Positions 27,403 through 34,452 of a DNA stretch of 64,000 nt are shown one piece after another (the first letter of the stretch is position 1; each line of letters opens with the position of its first letter). Under the pieces are notes generated by a model that worked only from the letters and a program-made list of their open reading frames with translations, was not told where the DNA came from and did no database searches. The translations under genes and the position numbers were made by a program. This DNA comes from MGIIb-O1 sp002457595 (lineage in GTDB: Archaea; Thermoplasmatota; Poseidoniia; Poseidoniales; Thalassarchaeaceae). The stretch lies in the NCBI GenBank assembly GCA_045568115.1, contig JBJLBO010000001.1:1-64000 (forward strand), written 5' to 3'.

Positions 27403-27990
27403 CTAAGCACTCTCCACAATAAGACGGAATGCCGTACTAGACCCAGCAGATCTACTATATCGAATAATTTTGACAATCCTGTTCGTCAACCATCCTGCAG
27501 GAAGATCATCAGCCTCGGCTTCTATTTTTTCCTTAATGGCTTGAACAGCAGGATCTGTAATCAGGATCTTAGGAAGTAATTCTTTTGCAACCCTAGTTCC
27601 ACCGTAATCATCTGCTTCTTCAAGACCCCATGGAGCAAGAATTGCAGACTCATCATCGGCGTCGACTAATTCATGATGAGGGACAAGAATGTGATTCAAT
27701 ACATTGAATCTGTCATCTCCTTGTGGAATGTCCATTAATTCCATGGCCTTACGTGAAATAGTTATTCTGCCAGAACGACTGCGGCGACGAGAAGTATTGT
27801 GTTCCCGAATAATGCCCATTATGTGTTCTAGAGTGGAATCAGACATTGCAACGCCAGTTTTCACTGAGACTTCTTCAACAGTCATTCTCTTGATGGCGTC
27901 CATATTTGCGTCGTCGGCAAGTTTGTGAGCATGATCCTCATTAATTCCCAGTTCGATAAGTCTCTTTTTTGTTGAACTCTTTACTGCCAA
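27403..27990 (-). CDS. rpoH: RNA polymerase subunit H (Rpo5) with an extra N-terminal domain
   Basis: 195 residues where ordinary archaeal RpoH has about 80. The core is at about 95-195: FNVLNHILVPHHELVDADDE, KELLPKILITDPAV and VKIIRYSRSAGSSTAFRLIV. Its middle is stretched by an insertion. The first about 65 residues (VKSSTKKRLIELGINEDHAH then KLADD) match the N-terminal extension of RpoA'' at 19015-20592, followed by a basic RRRSRSGR linker. Translation begins at TTG with an AGGTGG upstream. RpoH is the first gene of the operon and helps hold the downstream DNA jaw. Confidence 0.93.
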   Translation of the reverse strand: MAVKSSTKKRLIELGINEDHAHKLADDANMDAIKRMTVEEVSVKTGVAMSDSTLEHIMGIIREHNTSRRRSRSGRITISRKAMELMDIPQGDDRFNVLNHILVPHHELVDADDESAILAPWGLEEADDYGGTRVAKELLPKILITDPAVQAIKEKIEAEADDLPAGWLTNRIVKIIRYSRSAGSSTAFRLIVESA

Positions 27991-28039
27991 AACAACACCA
28001 CCTACCTAACATAAACCGTGGGCCTGCGGCCTTATCAGG

Positions 28040-28113
28040 CGGGCCTGATGGGATTCGAACCCACGGCCACCGGGTTAAAAGCCCGGCGCTCTACCTGACT
28101 AAGCTACAGGCCC
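28040..28113 (-). tRNA. tRNA-Lys (UUU)
   Basis: Folds as a full cloverleaf on the minus strand. The 7-bp acceptor is GGGCCTG/CAGGCCC, and the D-arm is GCTTAGTCAGGTAGAGC. The anticodon stem CCGGG/CCCGG encloses loop CTTTTAA (anticodon TTT), and the T-arm contains TTCGAAT. The discriminator base is G and CCA is not encoded. No intron is seen. An A/T-rich CTTAAAC about 40 bases upstream (near 28149-28155) could be the TATA box. It stands between rpoH and the divergent HemK-like gene. Confidence 0.96.
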
Positions 28114-28278
28114 ATGGCTGATGCTGGGCTATCCGCCGACCGACGAGGTGTTTAAGAAAGTGACGGTCTATGCGTAGCATAGGCAAGGCTGGACATGCAC
28201 CCTCCTGGGGTAGCCAAGAGAACAAACCCTAGTAACTCATGATATGGATAAAGGTTTTTGAAAAAATGAGGGAAAGAA

Positions 28279-28983
28279 ATGGAATCTGAGGAGATTAATC
28301 ATGTATCCGATATCAAAGCAAGGGAGACACACAGAGTTGTTGAGTTCAATAATGGAACCAATGAATCAATCGATTTAATTGTCCCAGCAACAGTCTACCC
28401 ACCTCGCGAAGATACAGACCTTCTACTTGCTGCTCTTGAAAAATTAGAAGGAGGTGTTGGAAATGCAGTAGAGATAGGTGTCGGGTCTGGAGCAATTAGT
28501 ATAGCGCTCGCTCAAAGAGGATGGAAGGTCGGAGGATTTGACGTCAACCCATTTGCTGTTGCAGCAGCAAGAGGAAATGTGGAATCTATTGGGCTCACAA
28601 ATAGCACCCATATAGAAGAAGGAGGACCTGGCGAAACAGGATGGGACTTGCCAAGAGATTGCGACCTTATTGTCTGGAACTTGCCATACCTCAACCCTCC
28701 TGGAAAGAATCAGCCTTCCTTACAACCTATAGAAGAAGCCGGACTTACTGATTTAGATAGCAAGGGCGGATGGAGCGAATACTTGAGAGCCCTATTAAGC
28801 GAGAACATACAAATGAAATCTGATTTATTGGTTGTCATATTATTTCGAACCGAACCAAAAAGCCCAAGCTCACCAAATGATTGGATCTCTTCCGGCTGGG
28901 GCGCCCATAGACTGGCAAGAAGAAGATTAGCAGATGAAACTCTAGAAGTTTGGGCGTTTTGGAAGCCAGGGGGAGGGAGTTGA
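28279..28983 (+). CDS. HemK-related N5-glutamine methyltransferase
   Basis: 234 residues with a class I SAM-methyltransferase core: YPPREDTDLL near 40-50 (the substrate-side motif of HemK proteins), VEIGVGSGAISIALAQ at about 64-79, GFDVNPFAVAAARGN, and the catalytic tetrapeptide region IVWNLPYLNPP. The usual (N/D)PPY appears as NLPY at 134-137. Archaeal relatives (Mtq2/HemK2 type) methylate the GGQ glutamine of release factor aRF1. The start is preceded by GGGAAAG. It overlaps or adjoins the biotin ligase reading frame. Confidence 0.8.
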   Translation: MESEEINHVSDIKARETHRVVEFNNGTNESIDLIVPATVYPPREDTDLLLAALEKLEGGVGNAVEIGVGSGAISIALAQRGWKVGGFDVNPFAVAAARGNVESIGLTNSTHIEEGGPGETGWDLPRDCDLIVWNLPYLNPPGKNQPSLQPIEEAGLTDLDSKGGWSEYLRALLSENIQMKSDLLVVILFRTEPKSPSSPNDWISSGWGAHRLARRRLADETLEVWAFWKPGGGS

Positions 28984-29014
28984 ACCCATAGTAATTGATT
29001 CTACGAATTCGACC

Positions 29015-29665
29015 ATGGAGGATGCAAAGAAACTTCACCAAACAGATTGGCAAAGAGTACTAACAAGAACACAGAAAAAAGGGAGGGGGCGAAGAGGTTC
29101 TGTTTGGGAAAGTGAAGAAGGAGACCTGACCGGGACTTGGTCGACCAATAAGGAAATCTTACAATCGATTAGTCCTGGATTACTTCAATCAATTATTGGA
29201 GGATTAATTTCCAATCGCTTAGACATTCAATGTAAATGGCCAAATGATTTGATGTTCGATGGCAGGAAAATAGGTGGAATATTACTTGAATCATCTTCTG
29301 ATGATGAACGAATTAGAGTGGGCGTGGGCATCAATAAAAAATCAAGGTTATTGAACGGGATTCCAGTCTCTGGATGGGAAGACATGAGTTGTGAACTAAG
29401 TTATGACGACGTGTTCAAAAGAATAGATGGAGCATTGGCTTCTGCATTCTCAGCACATTACCGAGTTCCCTTTTTGGACAAAGAAGAAATGTTAGAGATT
29501 TCTTGGAAATCCATATCGACTTCATTATCTCGAGGCGCGTTCACCGAACTAAATGGGAAACAGGTCAGAATTATCGGAATTGAAGAGAAGGGGGCATTGG
29601 AAATAAGTAGCGAAACCAATATTGCATCAACCGACGAATTGGAGCAGCTTATTTTTTCTTTCTGA
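29015..29665 (+). CDS. birA: Biotin-protein ligase (BirA catalytic domain)
   Basis: 216 residues from the first ATG. The biotin/AMP-binding GRGRRGSVW at 23-31, KWPNDLMFDGRKIGGILLES at about 74-93 and a C-terminal SH3-like region are present, with no DNA-binding domain. It attaches biotin to carrier proteins; the carrier at 42307-42723 is the obvious substrate. The frame continues upstream and encodes IVIDSTNST, the conserved N-terminal substrate motif of this family, but contains no ATG, GTG or TTG. The true start is therefore probably non-canonical and near 28980-28990. Confidence 0.9.
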   Translation: MEDAKKLHQTDWQRVLTRTQKKGRGRRGSVWESEEGDLTGTWSTNKEILQSISPGLLQSIIGGLISNRLDIQCKWPNDLMFDGRKIGGILLESSSDDERIRVGVGINKKSRLLNGIPVSGWEDMSCELSYDDVFKRIDGALASAFSAHYRVPFLDKEEMLEISWKSISTSLSRGAFTELNGKQVRIIGIEEKGALEISSETNIASTDELEQLIFSF

Positions 29666-29978
29666 TTTTCTTTTTTAGGCCAAGTTTTTCTCTTACCAAC
29701 CTTATCTTCCCAGAGCTCGAGACAGGTTCAATATCAGGAGCGTTGCTAAGAATTTCTCGTGCCGGAAAATAATTCCCTAAAGAGACCTTGATAATCACCT
29801 TAGTCGAGAAGCCATCTGAATAGCAATCAAAGAGCCGGAAATCATACATCCCTAAAATGACTGAAATAAGTTCCTGACATGACTCGCGATTAATTGGGCG
29901 ATCTACTATTGCACCTATCCATCGGTGCTTTCCACGTGCCGCCTTACTTGGGCTCGCCATGACTGTCCGAGGAGACAT
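29649..29978 (-). CDS. rnp2: Probable RNase P protein component 2 (Pop5-like)
   Basis: A 109-residue basic protein. KHRWIGAIVD near residues 17-26 resembles the first strand of archaeal Pop5 (KxRYIxFE), and SSSGKIRLVREKLGL near 86-100 resembles its C-terminal SGTI-x-x-x-R motif. Pop5 is a core protein of archaeal RNase P, which removes tRNA 5' leaders. The match is by pattern only. The 3' end overlaps biotin ligase by 17 bp in convergent orientation. RNase P component 4 is separately at 50531-50851. Confidence 0.6.
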   Translation of the reverse strand: MSPRTVMASPSKAARGKHRWIGAIVDRPINRESCQELISVILGMYDFRLFDCYSDGFSTKVIIKVSLGNYFPAREILSNAPDIEPVSSSGKIRLVREKLGLKKKIRKKK

Positions 29979-30043
29979 CTCCTTAACTTATGGTTGGTTC
30001 AATAATACCTCTTACGCGTATATAGTAAATAGACGAATAGAAA

Positions 30044-30949
30044 TTATAGTCCACTAACTACAGCAACAAGACGTAGGCGACCTAACATTTCGTCACTAGA
30101 TCTAGCGCCTAAAATTACTTGACAATCAGGGTGTAATTTAGAAACAAATGATTCAGTTAATTCATTTAGGTGTGCGAGAGTCATATCGGGACCCCCTTCT
30201 ACTTGAATTAAACAACCCTTTGCTCCATCGATATTAGTATTTACAAGAGGTGATTGCCTTGCAACCTCAACAACCTCATTAGGATTAGCAACAGACCCTG
30301 AACCTACTATCAAGGTTGCATCTCCTATGTGGTTCACAACGGTGCGTAAATCCATCAAATCAAGATTTAATTTACCAACTCTAGCCAAAGTTGTAACAAG
30401 ACCTTCAATTAAATCTTGAATCCATCCTGAACCCTTTCTCCAGTCCGAGCCCCTTGCTCTTGCATACCACGCTAATCTCTCCATACTAACTTGAATGCAA
30501 ATATTGGAATTAGCATCAAGAGCAGGTAATGAAGCCTGAGCAATGGCAGAACGAAGAGGTTGTTCGGCAAAAGGAAGCCCGGCGATTGAAATCACCAGAC
30601 AATTCTTAGAGCGCGCTAGGCTAGCTAACTCACTTGCAGCACCAGAACCAGTGCCACCACCTAGACCAGTCATCAACACAACTAATTCAGCATCATCAAG
30701 TAGCGAGGAAATTGAAGATGACCCCTCTGCAAGTCGGTGTGCTGCTAGACTTGGTAAAGCAGCTGCGCCACCTCCATCTCCAATTGCATCCAAGTGCAAA
30801 CAATGAGCCAGAGGAGATTCAAAAAACGATGATTCATCCGCATCAATGAGTAGTAAATCGGACAAATCCGAGCACTTTTGATGAGCAGAATTAGCCCAGA
30901 TGCAACCAATCCCACCGACGCCACAAATCAGTATCGCGCCTTCGTGCAT
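30044..30949 (-). CDS. Divergent FtsZ/tubulin-family GTPase
   Basis: 301 residues from MHEGAILICGVGGIG. Tubulin-superfamily marks are the N-terminal ICGVGGIG nucleotide loop, the tubulin signature GLGGGTGSGAA near residues 96-106, the NLDLMD catalytic loop matching FtsZ NxDxxD, and the DGAKGCLIQVEGG strand matching FtsZ GAKGVLxNITGG. Loops between strands are shorter than in typical FtsZ, the total is short, and there is no conserved C-terminal tail peptide. It is thus a GTPase able to form a T7-type active site, possibly a cell-division or cytoskeletal homologue. An upstream in-frame start at 30976 is less likely. Confidence 0.82.
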   Translation of the reverse strand: MHEGAILICGVGGIGCIWANSAHQKCSDLSDLLLIDADESSFFESPLAHCLHLDAIGDGGGAAALPSLAAHRLAEGSSSISSLLDDAELVVLMTGLGGGTGSGAASELASLARSKNCLVISIAGLPFAEQPLRSAIAQASLPALDANSNICIQVSMERLAWYARARGSDWRKGSGWIQDLIEGLVTTLARVGKLNLDLMDLRTVVNHIGDATLIVGSGSVANPNEVVEVARQSPLVNTNIDGAKGCLIQVEGGPDMTLAHLNELTESFVSKLHPDCQVILGARSSDEMLGRLRLVAVVSGL

Positions 30950-30988
30950 ATTGCCACCAAGCCTGAAGGCATTCAATGAAAGTGCGGG

Positions 30989-31294
30989 TCAATCATATGT
31001 CAGATATCTCTGATATCGCCTTCTTTCATCTCTCGCCCAAGCATTATCCGGCTCAATATCTAGAACCTTCTCATAATACTCAATCGCTTTTTCAAAATCA
31101 GACAGGTGTCGGCCATTCAAGTGAGCAAGATTGTTAAGGACAGGGACACAATTAGAATCCTCATCTAACAACTCCAAGAGAATTGATTCCGCTCTATTTA
31201 TTTCCATCATCACCATAGCTTCTTCGGCATCATCTAATTTGGAAATTTGCTCATCACTCAGCCGGTAGATATTCTTCCACCTAGGTCCGGCCAT
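30989..31294 (-). CDS. Small TPR-repeat protein
   Basis: 101 residues from MAGPRWKNIY. It has two tetratricopeptide repeats: AEEAMVMMEINRAESILLEL and the better-preserved FEKAIEYYEKVLDIEPDNAW near 72-91. TPR modules bind other proteins. It precedes the FtsZ-like gene by about 40 bp on the same strand, so it may work with it. A longer frame from a TTG at 31351 is possible. Confidence 0.65.
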   Translation of the reverse strand: MAGPRWKNIYRLSDEQISKLDDAEEAMVMMEINRAESILLELLDEDSNCVPVLNNLAHLNGRHLSDFEKAIEYYEKVLDIEPDNAWARDERRRYQRYLTYD

Positions 31295-31369
31295 CAAATG
31301 CTGGAAGGCGGTTATTCGTATGAGGTTTCGCAGGTTGCTGACAAAATTCAATACCCCACAATGATGAAC

Positions 31370-31384
31370 GACCCCGTAGGGGTC
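31370..31384. promoter_or_regulatory. Perfect inverted repeat upstream of the respiratory operon
   Basis: GACCCC and GGGGTC flank GTA. It lies between the divergent TPR gene and the respiratory operon, about 60 bp before the first operon start. The GTA centre is the same as in the palindrome at 14869-14887. It could be an operator or a short hairpin; no direct evidence distinguishes these. Confidence 0.35.
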
Positions 31385-31443
31385 AAACTGAAACGTTGAT
31401 AGCCCGAAGTCCGGTGGAATGTACCGTCATTAGAGGTCATAAG

Positions 31444-32256
31444 ATGAAGATGCATCATTTGACCTCAAGAAGGCTACTCACTCTAACTTGCTTCGCCTTG
31501 CTTCTGGCGGGTTCAACACAAGCCTATTCCACAGGTATTGGAGGTGATGAGGATGGTAATGGAGACGTTTCGGTTGCTGGTTGCACTTGCCATTCTGAAT
31601 TACCAGATAATTCTGTCACACTAATTCTCGAAGGAGTACCATATCATTACTCAGCAGGCACATCTTACGAACTGAAAATACAAATTATTGGTGGCCCCAC
31701 TATCGACACTACATCAAACGCGGGTGGATTTTCCATGAGAGTTAGTTTTGGAACTCTCGCCGCTGCAGAAGGATACGAGAGTGAAACCCATCATTGGGAT
31801 GATGATTCGACAACAATGACTCACAGTGGATCCGGTGCAGAGAATGCCGAACGAACTTGGCATGTAGTCTGGACCGCTCCCGATAGCGGCACTGGGATTA
31901 CGACGTTTTGGCTTGCAGGAAATGCAGTCAATGGAGACGGAATACCATCTGATTTAGACCGCTGGAACCGATTAATAACATCAATCGATGAGGGTGAAGA
32001 CAATGGTGAGACTAGAACAGTATTCAGTGGCAATGGAGAAATCACCCCTCCTGCTCCTTCCGAAATCCATGTAGATTTACATGAAATGGGGGCTGCACTG
32101 CGCGCTCACTGGTTAGGTCTCCTAGGCTTTGGCGCAGTAATTCTAGTCATTATTTTCTGTGGACTTTTCCTTAGATATGGAATTTCGGAAAACTATTCTG
32201 GCCGCAGTAATTTACTCAAACTACGCATGAAACATTCACGCAGAGGTGACCAATGA
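31444..32256 (+). CDS. Secreted, C-terminally anchored protein with choice-of-anchor V (Reeler-like) domain
   Basis: 270 residues from MKMHHLTSRR, with AGAGGT as Shine-Dalgarno. A signal peptide ends near residue 27. The domain begins with GCTCHS near 46-51 and continues with a Y-x-x-G-x-x-Y strand, GGFSMRVSFG and a W-x-V-x-W-TAP segment, the pattern of the choice-of-anchor V family. One membrane helix follows near 220-245, with a basic tail. The CTCH is not a canonical CxxCH haem site. As first gene of the operon it may be an external subunit or cofactor-binding accessory of the cytochrome b complex. Its stop overlaps the next start (ATGA). Confidence 0.75.
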   Translation: MKMHHLTSRRLLTLTCFALLLAGSTQAYSTGIGGDEDGNGDVSVAGCTCHSELPDNSVTLILEGVPYHYSAGTSYELKIQIIGGPTIDTTSNAGGFSMRVSFGTLAAAEGYESETHHWDDDSTTMTHSGSGAENAERTWHVVWTAPDSGTGITTFWLAGNAVNGDGIPSDLDRWNRLITSIDEGEDNGETRTVFSGNGEITPPAPSEIHVDLHEMGAALRAHWLGLLGFGAVILVIIFCGLFLRYGISENYSGRSNLLKLRMKHSRRGDQ

Positions 32257-32705
32257 TGAAGGATGACATGGTTTTGAAACTCTTACGAGAAGTAAAATCT
32301 GGAAAGGTTAGCGTTGATGATGCTCGCAAGGCACTTGAGGAAGTAAGTCTAAGTGAGGACACTTATAATGCGGCAGTAGATCATGGAGTATTTGATGAAC
32401 CCGAACCAGGAACAATTGTCCGAGCTAGCATTTCACCATCTGGAGATTCATGGTTGATTCTAGTATTTGCTCTATGGGGTATTTTGTGGACACTATACTG
32501 GGCAGGAACTCTCTCCTACGGTTTGTTCAACCATTGGGATCAACAACAACTATCATTCCATCTTGCAATGACTTTACTAACTGTAATTATGATGGGGGTC
32601 GTCTATATGAGATTCGTAATGCCGGATTTAATTATCGTAAAGCATAGGAGAAACAAATACATTACTCCTAATGACCCAGACGGGTGGCAACAGTACGAGG
32701 TGTGA
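32253..32705 (+). CDS. Small two-helix membrane protein of the respiratory operon
   Basis: 150 residues. The N-terminal about 45 residues form a soluble helical segment (VLKLLREVKSGKVSVDDARK) that looks like a small helical protein-binding domain. Two membrane helices follow near 66-87 and 101-120, with a charged tail. The ATGA overlap with the previous gene and 3-bp gap to the Rieske gene show tight co-translation. No family is recognised; a structural subunit of the complex is likely. Confidence 0.65.
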   Translation: MMKDDMVLKLLREVKSGKVSVDDARKALEEVSLSEDTYNAAVDHGVFDEPEPGTIVRASISPSGDSWLILVFALWGILWTLYWAGTLSYGLFNHWDQQQLSFHLAMTLLTVIMMGVVYMRFVMPDLIIVKHRRNKYITPNDPDGWQQYEV

Positions 32706-32708
32706 TAG

Positions 32709-33560
32709 ATGGCAAGACGATTCCGACTCCGACCAATACCTGGTGCTGAAGAGAGCGTGGAAGAGAATAATCCGGTTCTTGATCGTAGAGAATTCATGCG
32801 ATATTCATTCAATACCGCCGCAGGCGTAATCACAATGGCAAGTTTGGGCAGCATTGGTTTTGCTTCTCTCCTAATGGGTACTGCAGATTCTTCAGGAGGA
32901 GACACTGCAGTTCGGTTTTGGGTACCTACAGGTGCTGAAGATTCTACTTGGTATGGAGATAGACACTTAGAACCAATGTCGTATTCGGCTTTTGTAAGTG
33001 CATCTGCGGCTAGTTCTACCGGAATGGCAGGAGCCCAAGGTGTGTGGTCAGGACTTCCAGTCAATGTGATGTATGTGCCACACTCAGAGAATGTGAATGC
33101 ACCCCTAGTCACAAATCAGCCAAGATTTCAATTTCTAGATGGTTATACAGAAAGCGGAAAATACGTAGGTAGTGGGTATGAGATTGAGGAGCCAGAATAC
33201 AGTATATTATCAATTCATGATAATCTAATTGTCATTTTCTCTCGTTGTCCACACTTATGCTGCATCCCTGGTTGGCAACTTGTTCAGAACAGTTTTACTG
33301 AAGAACAATGGACGCCCGGAGCAGTTGATGCCGGCGGAAACAAATTGTTCTGCATTTGTCATTCCAGTAGATTCGACCCTACTGCAATTGAGAAAAATAG
33401 AAACAGGAATCGTTCAACTGGAGCAGAGTTCGATTTCATAGGAATTAGAAGAACTGGGGGGCCAACACCTGTAGGATTACCCCTAATCCCCTGGGTTTTA
33501 TCAGGAGACTCAATAGAAGCCCTGCCGGATTTCAAAGACTGGTATACATACTGCGACTGA
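32709..33560 (+). CDS. Rieske iron-sulfur protein with Tat-type anchor
   Basis: 283 residues. The N-terminus has a twin-arginine motif (RREFMRYSFN near 27-36) followed by a hydrophobic helix, as expected for a Tat-exported, N-anchored Rieske protein. The cluster motifs are CPHLCC and CICHSS: Cys and His ligands of the [2Fe-2S] cluster plus the Cys pair for the disulfide. The usual Gly of CTHLGC is Cys here, giving an extra cysteine at the cluster. The protein takes electrons from quinol at the cytochrome b outer site. GAGGTG precedes the start. Confidence 0.93.
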   Translation: MARRFRLRPIPGAEESVEENNPVLDRREFMRYSFNTAAGVITMASLGSIGFASLLMGTADSSGGDTAVRFWVPTGAEDSTWYGDRHLEPMSYSAFVSASAASSTGMAGAQGVWSGLPVNVMYVPHSENVNAPLVTNQPRFQFLDGYTESGKYVGSGYEIEEPEYSILSIHDNLIVIFSRCPHLCCIPGWQLVQNSFTEEQWTPGAVDAGGNKLFCICHSSRFDPTAIEKNRNRNRSTGAEFDFIGIRRTGGPTPVGLPLIPWVLSGDSIEALPDFKDWYTYCD

Positions 33561-33570
33561 GGTGAAAAAT

Positions 33571-34437
33571 ATGCTACAATTCTGGTTCCTTTGGCTTTTC
33601 ATCACACTTGTTGTTGTGCTTGTAGCATTTACATTAAGAAAAGAACGTGAAGAAATGCCTCGCAAAGATATCTTGAGGGCTGTTGAGACTAGTGCAGGAA
33701 GCATGGGGTTGGCTGAGAAATCGTTTCTCTGGGCATTCTCATGGTTAGACACTCGATTTAGACTCCAAGACTATTGGAGTATGAGTAGAGAATCGTACTA
33801 TAGTATGCATCGCCAAATGCCTCTAACTCATGCGGAAAAATACAAATTACGTATTATCTGGTATTGGTATCCTCTATATTGCCTTGGAGGTATTTCCTTC
33901 CTCGCATTCATTATTCTGGTAATCACAGGTACGATCCTAGGTCTTTACTACGTCCCAGGAGGAGAAGGGGACCCTACTCCTGCGTACTCATCAATGGAAT
34001 TCATAATGACACAATTACCATTTGGATACATAATCAGATCGATTCATCATTGGGCAACCCACTTCATGGTTGCAGCAGTATTCCTCCATATGTGCAGAGT
34101 ATACTTCACAGGGGCATACAGAAATCCTCGAGAGCTAAATTGGCTAATCGGAGTTGCTCTAATGTTCTTCACCATTTTCTTTGGATACTCAGGATACCTT
34201 CTACCTTGGGATAGTCTTGCTTTCGGCGCGGCTACTATTGGAATCAATATGGCAAACTCGACACCTCTCATAGGAAGTTGGGTGGCAACTGCAATGTTTG
34301 CAGGAACTTCCCTATCTGGTCAAACGGTAACAAGAATGTATTTCCTGCATGTATTCATCCTTCCAGTTGTAGTTACAGGACTTATACTGGTTCATTTATT
34401 CATAGTCTGGGTTCAAGGAATCGCGGAGCCGCATTGA
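33571..34437 (+). CDS. Cytochrome b N-terminal half (b6-like) with an extra N-terminal helix
   Basis: 288 residues from an ATG with GAGGTGA Shine-Dalgarno; a GTG at 33562 overlaps that site and is less likely. Four core helices carry the paired haem ligands: HHWATH with FLHM in helix B and YFLHVF...LVHLFIV in helix D. The YSGYLLPWDS segment ending helix C is conserved. An additional hydrophobic helix (residues 1-20) and a long amphipathic stretch come before the usual start of cytochrome b6. Together with the next protein it makes a full cytochrome b, split as in b6/subunit IV. Confidence 0.93.
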   Translation: MLQFWFLWLFITLVVVLVAFTLRKEREEMPRKDILRAVETSAGSMGLAEKSFLWAFSWLDTRFRLQDYWSMSRESYYSMHRQMPLTHAEKYKLRIIWYWYPLYCLGGISFLAFIILVITGTILGLYYVPGGEGDPTPAYSSMEFIMTQLPFGYIIRSIHHWATHFMVAAVFLHMCRVYFTGAYRNPRELNWLIGVALMFFTIFFGYSGYLLPWDSLAFGAATIGINMANSTPLIGSWVATAMFAGTSLSGQTVTRMYFLHVFILPVVVTGLILVHLFIVWVQGIAEPH

Positions 34438-34452
34438 TATGGAGGTCATGAC

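Noticed and set aside
31600..31630. CTCH in the anchored protein of the respiratory operon as a haem c site
   Set aside because: Covalent haem c attachment needs CxxCH; here only one residue separates the cysteines, and CTCH is the usual family signature.
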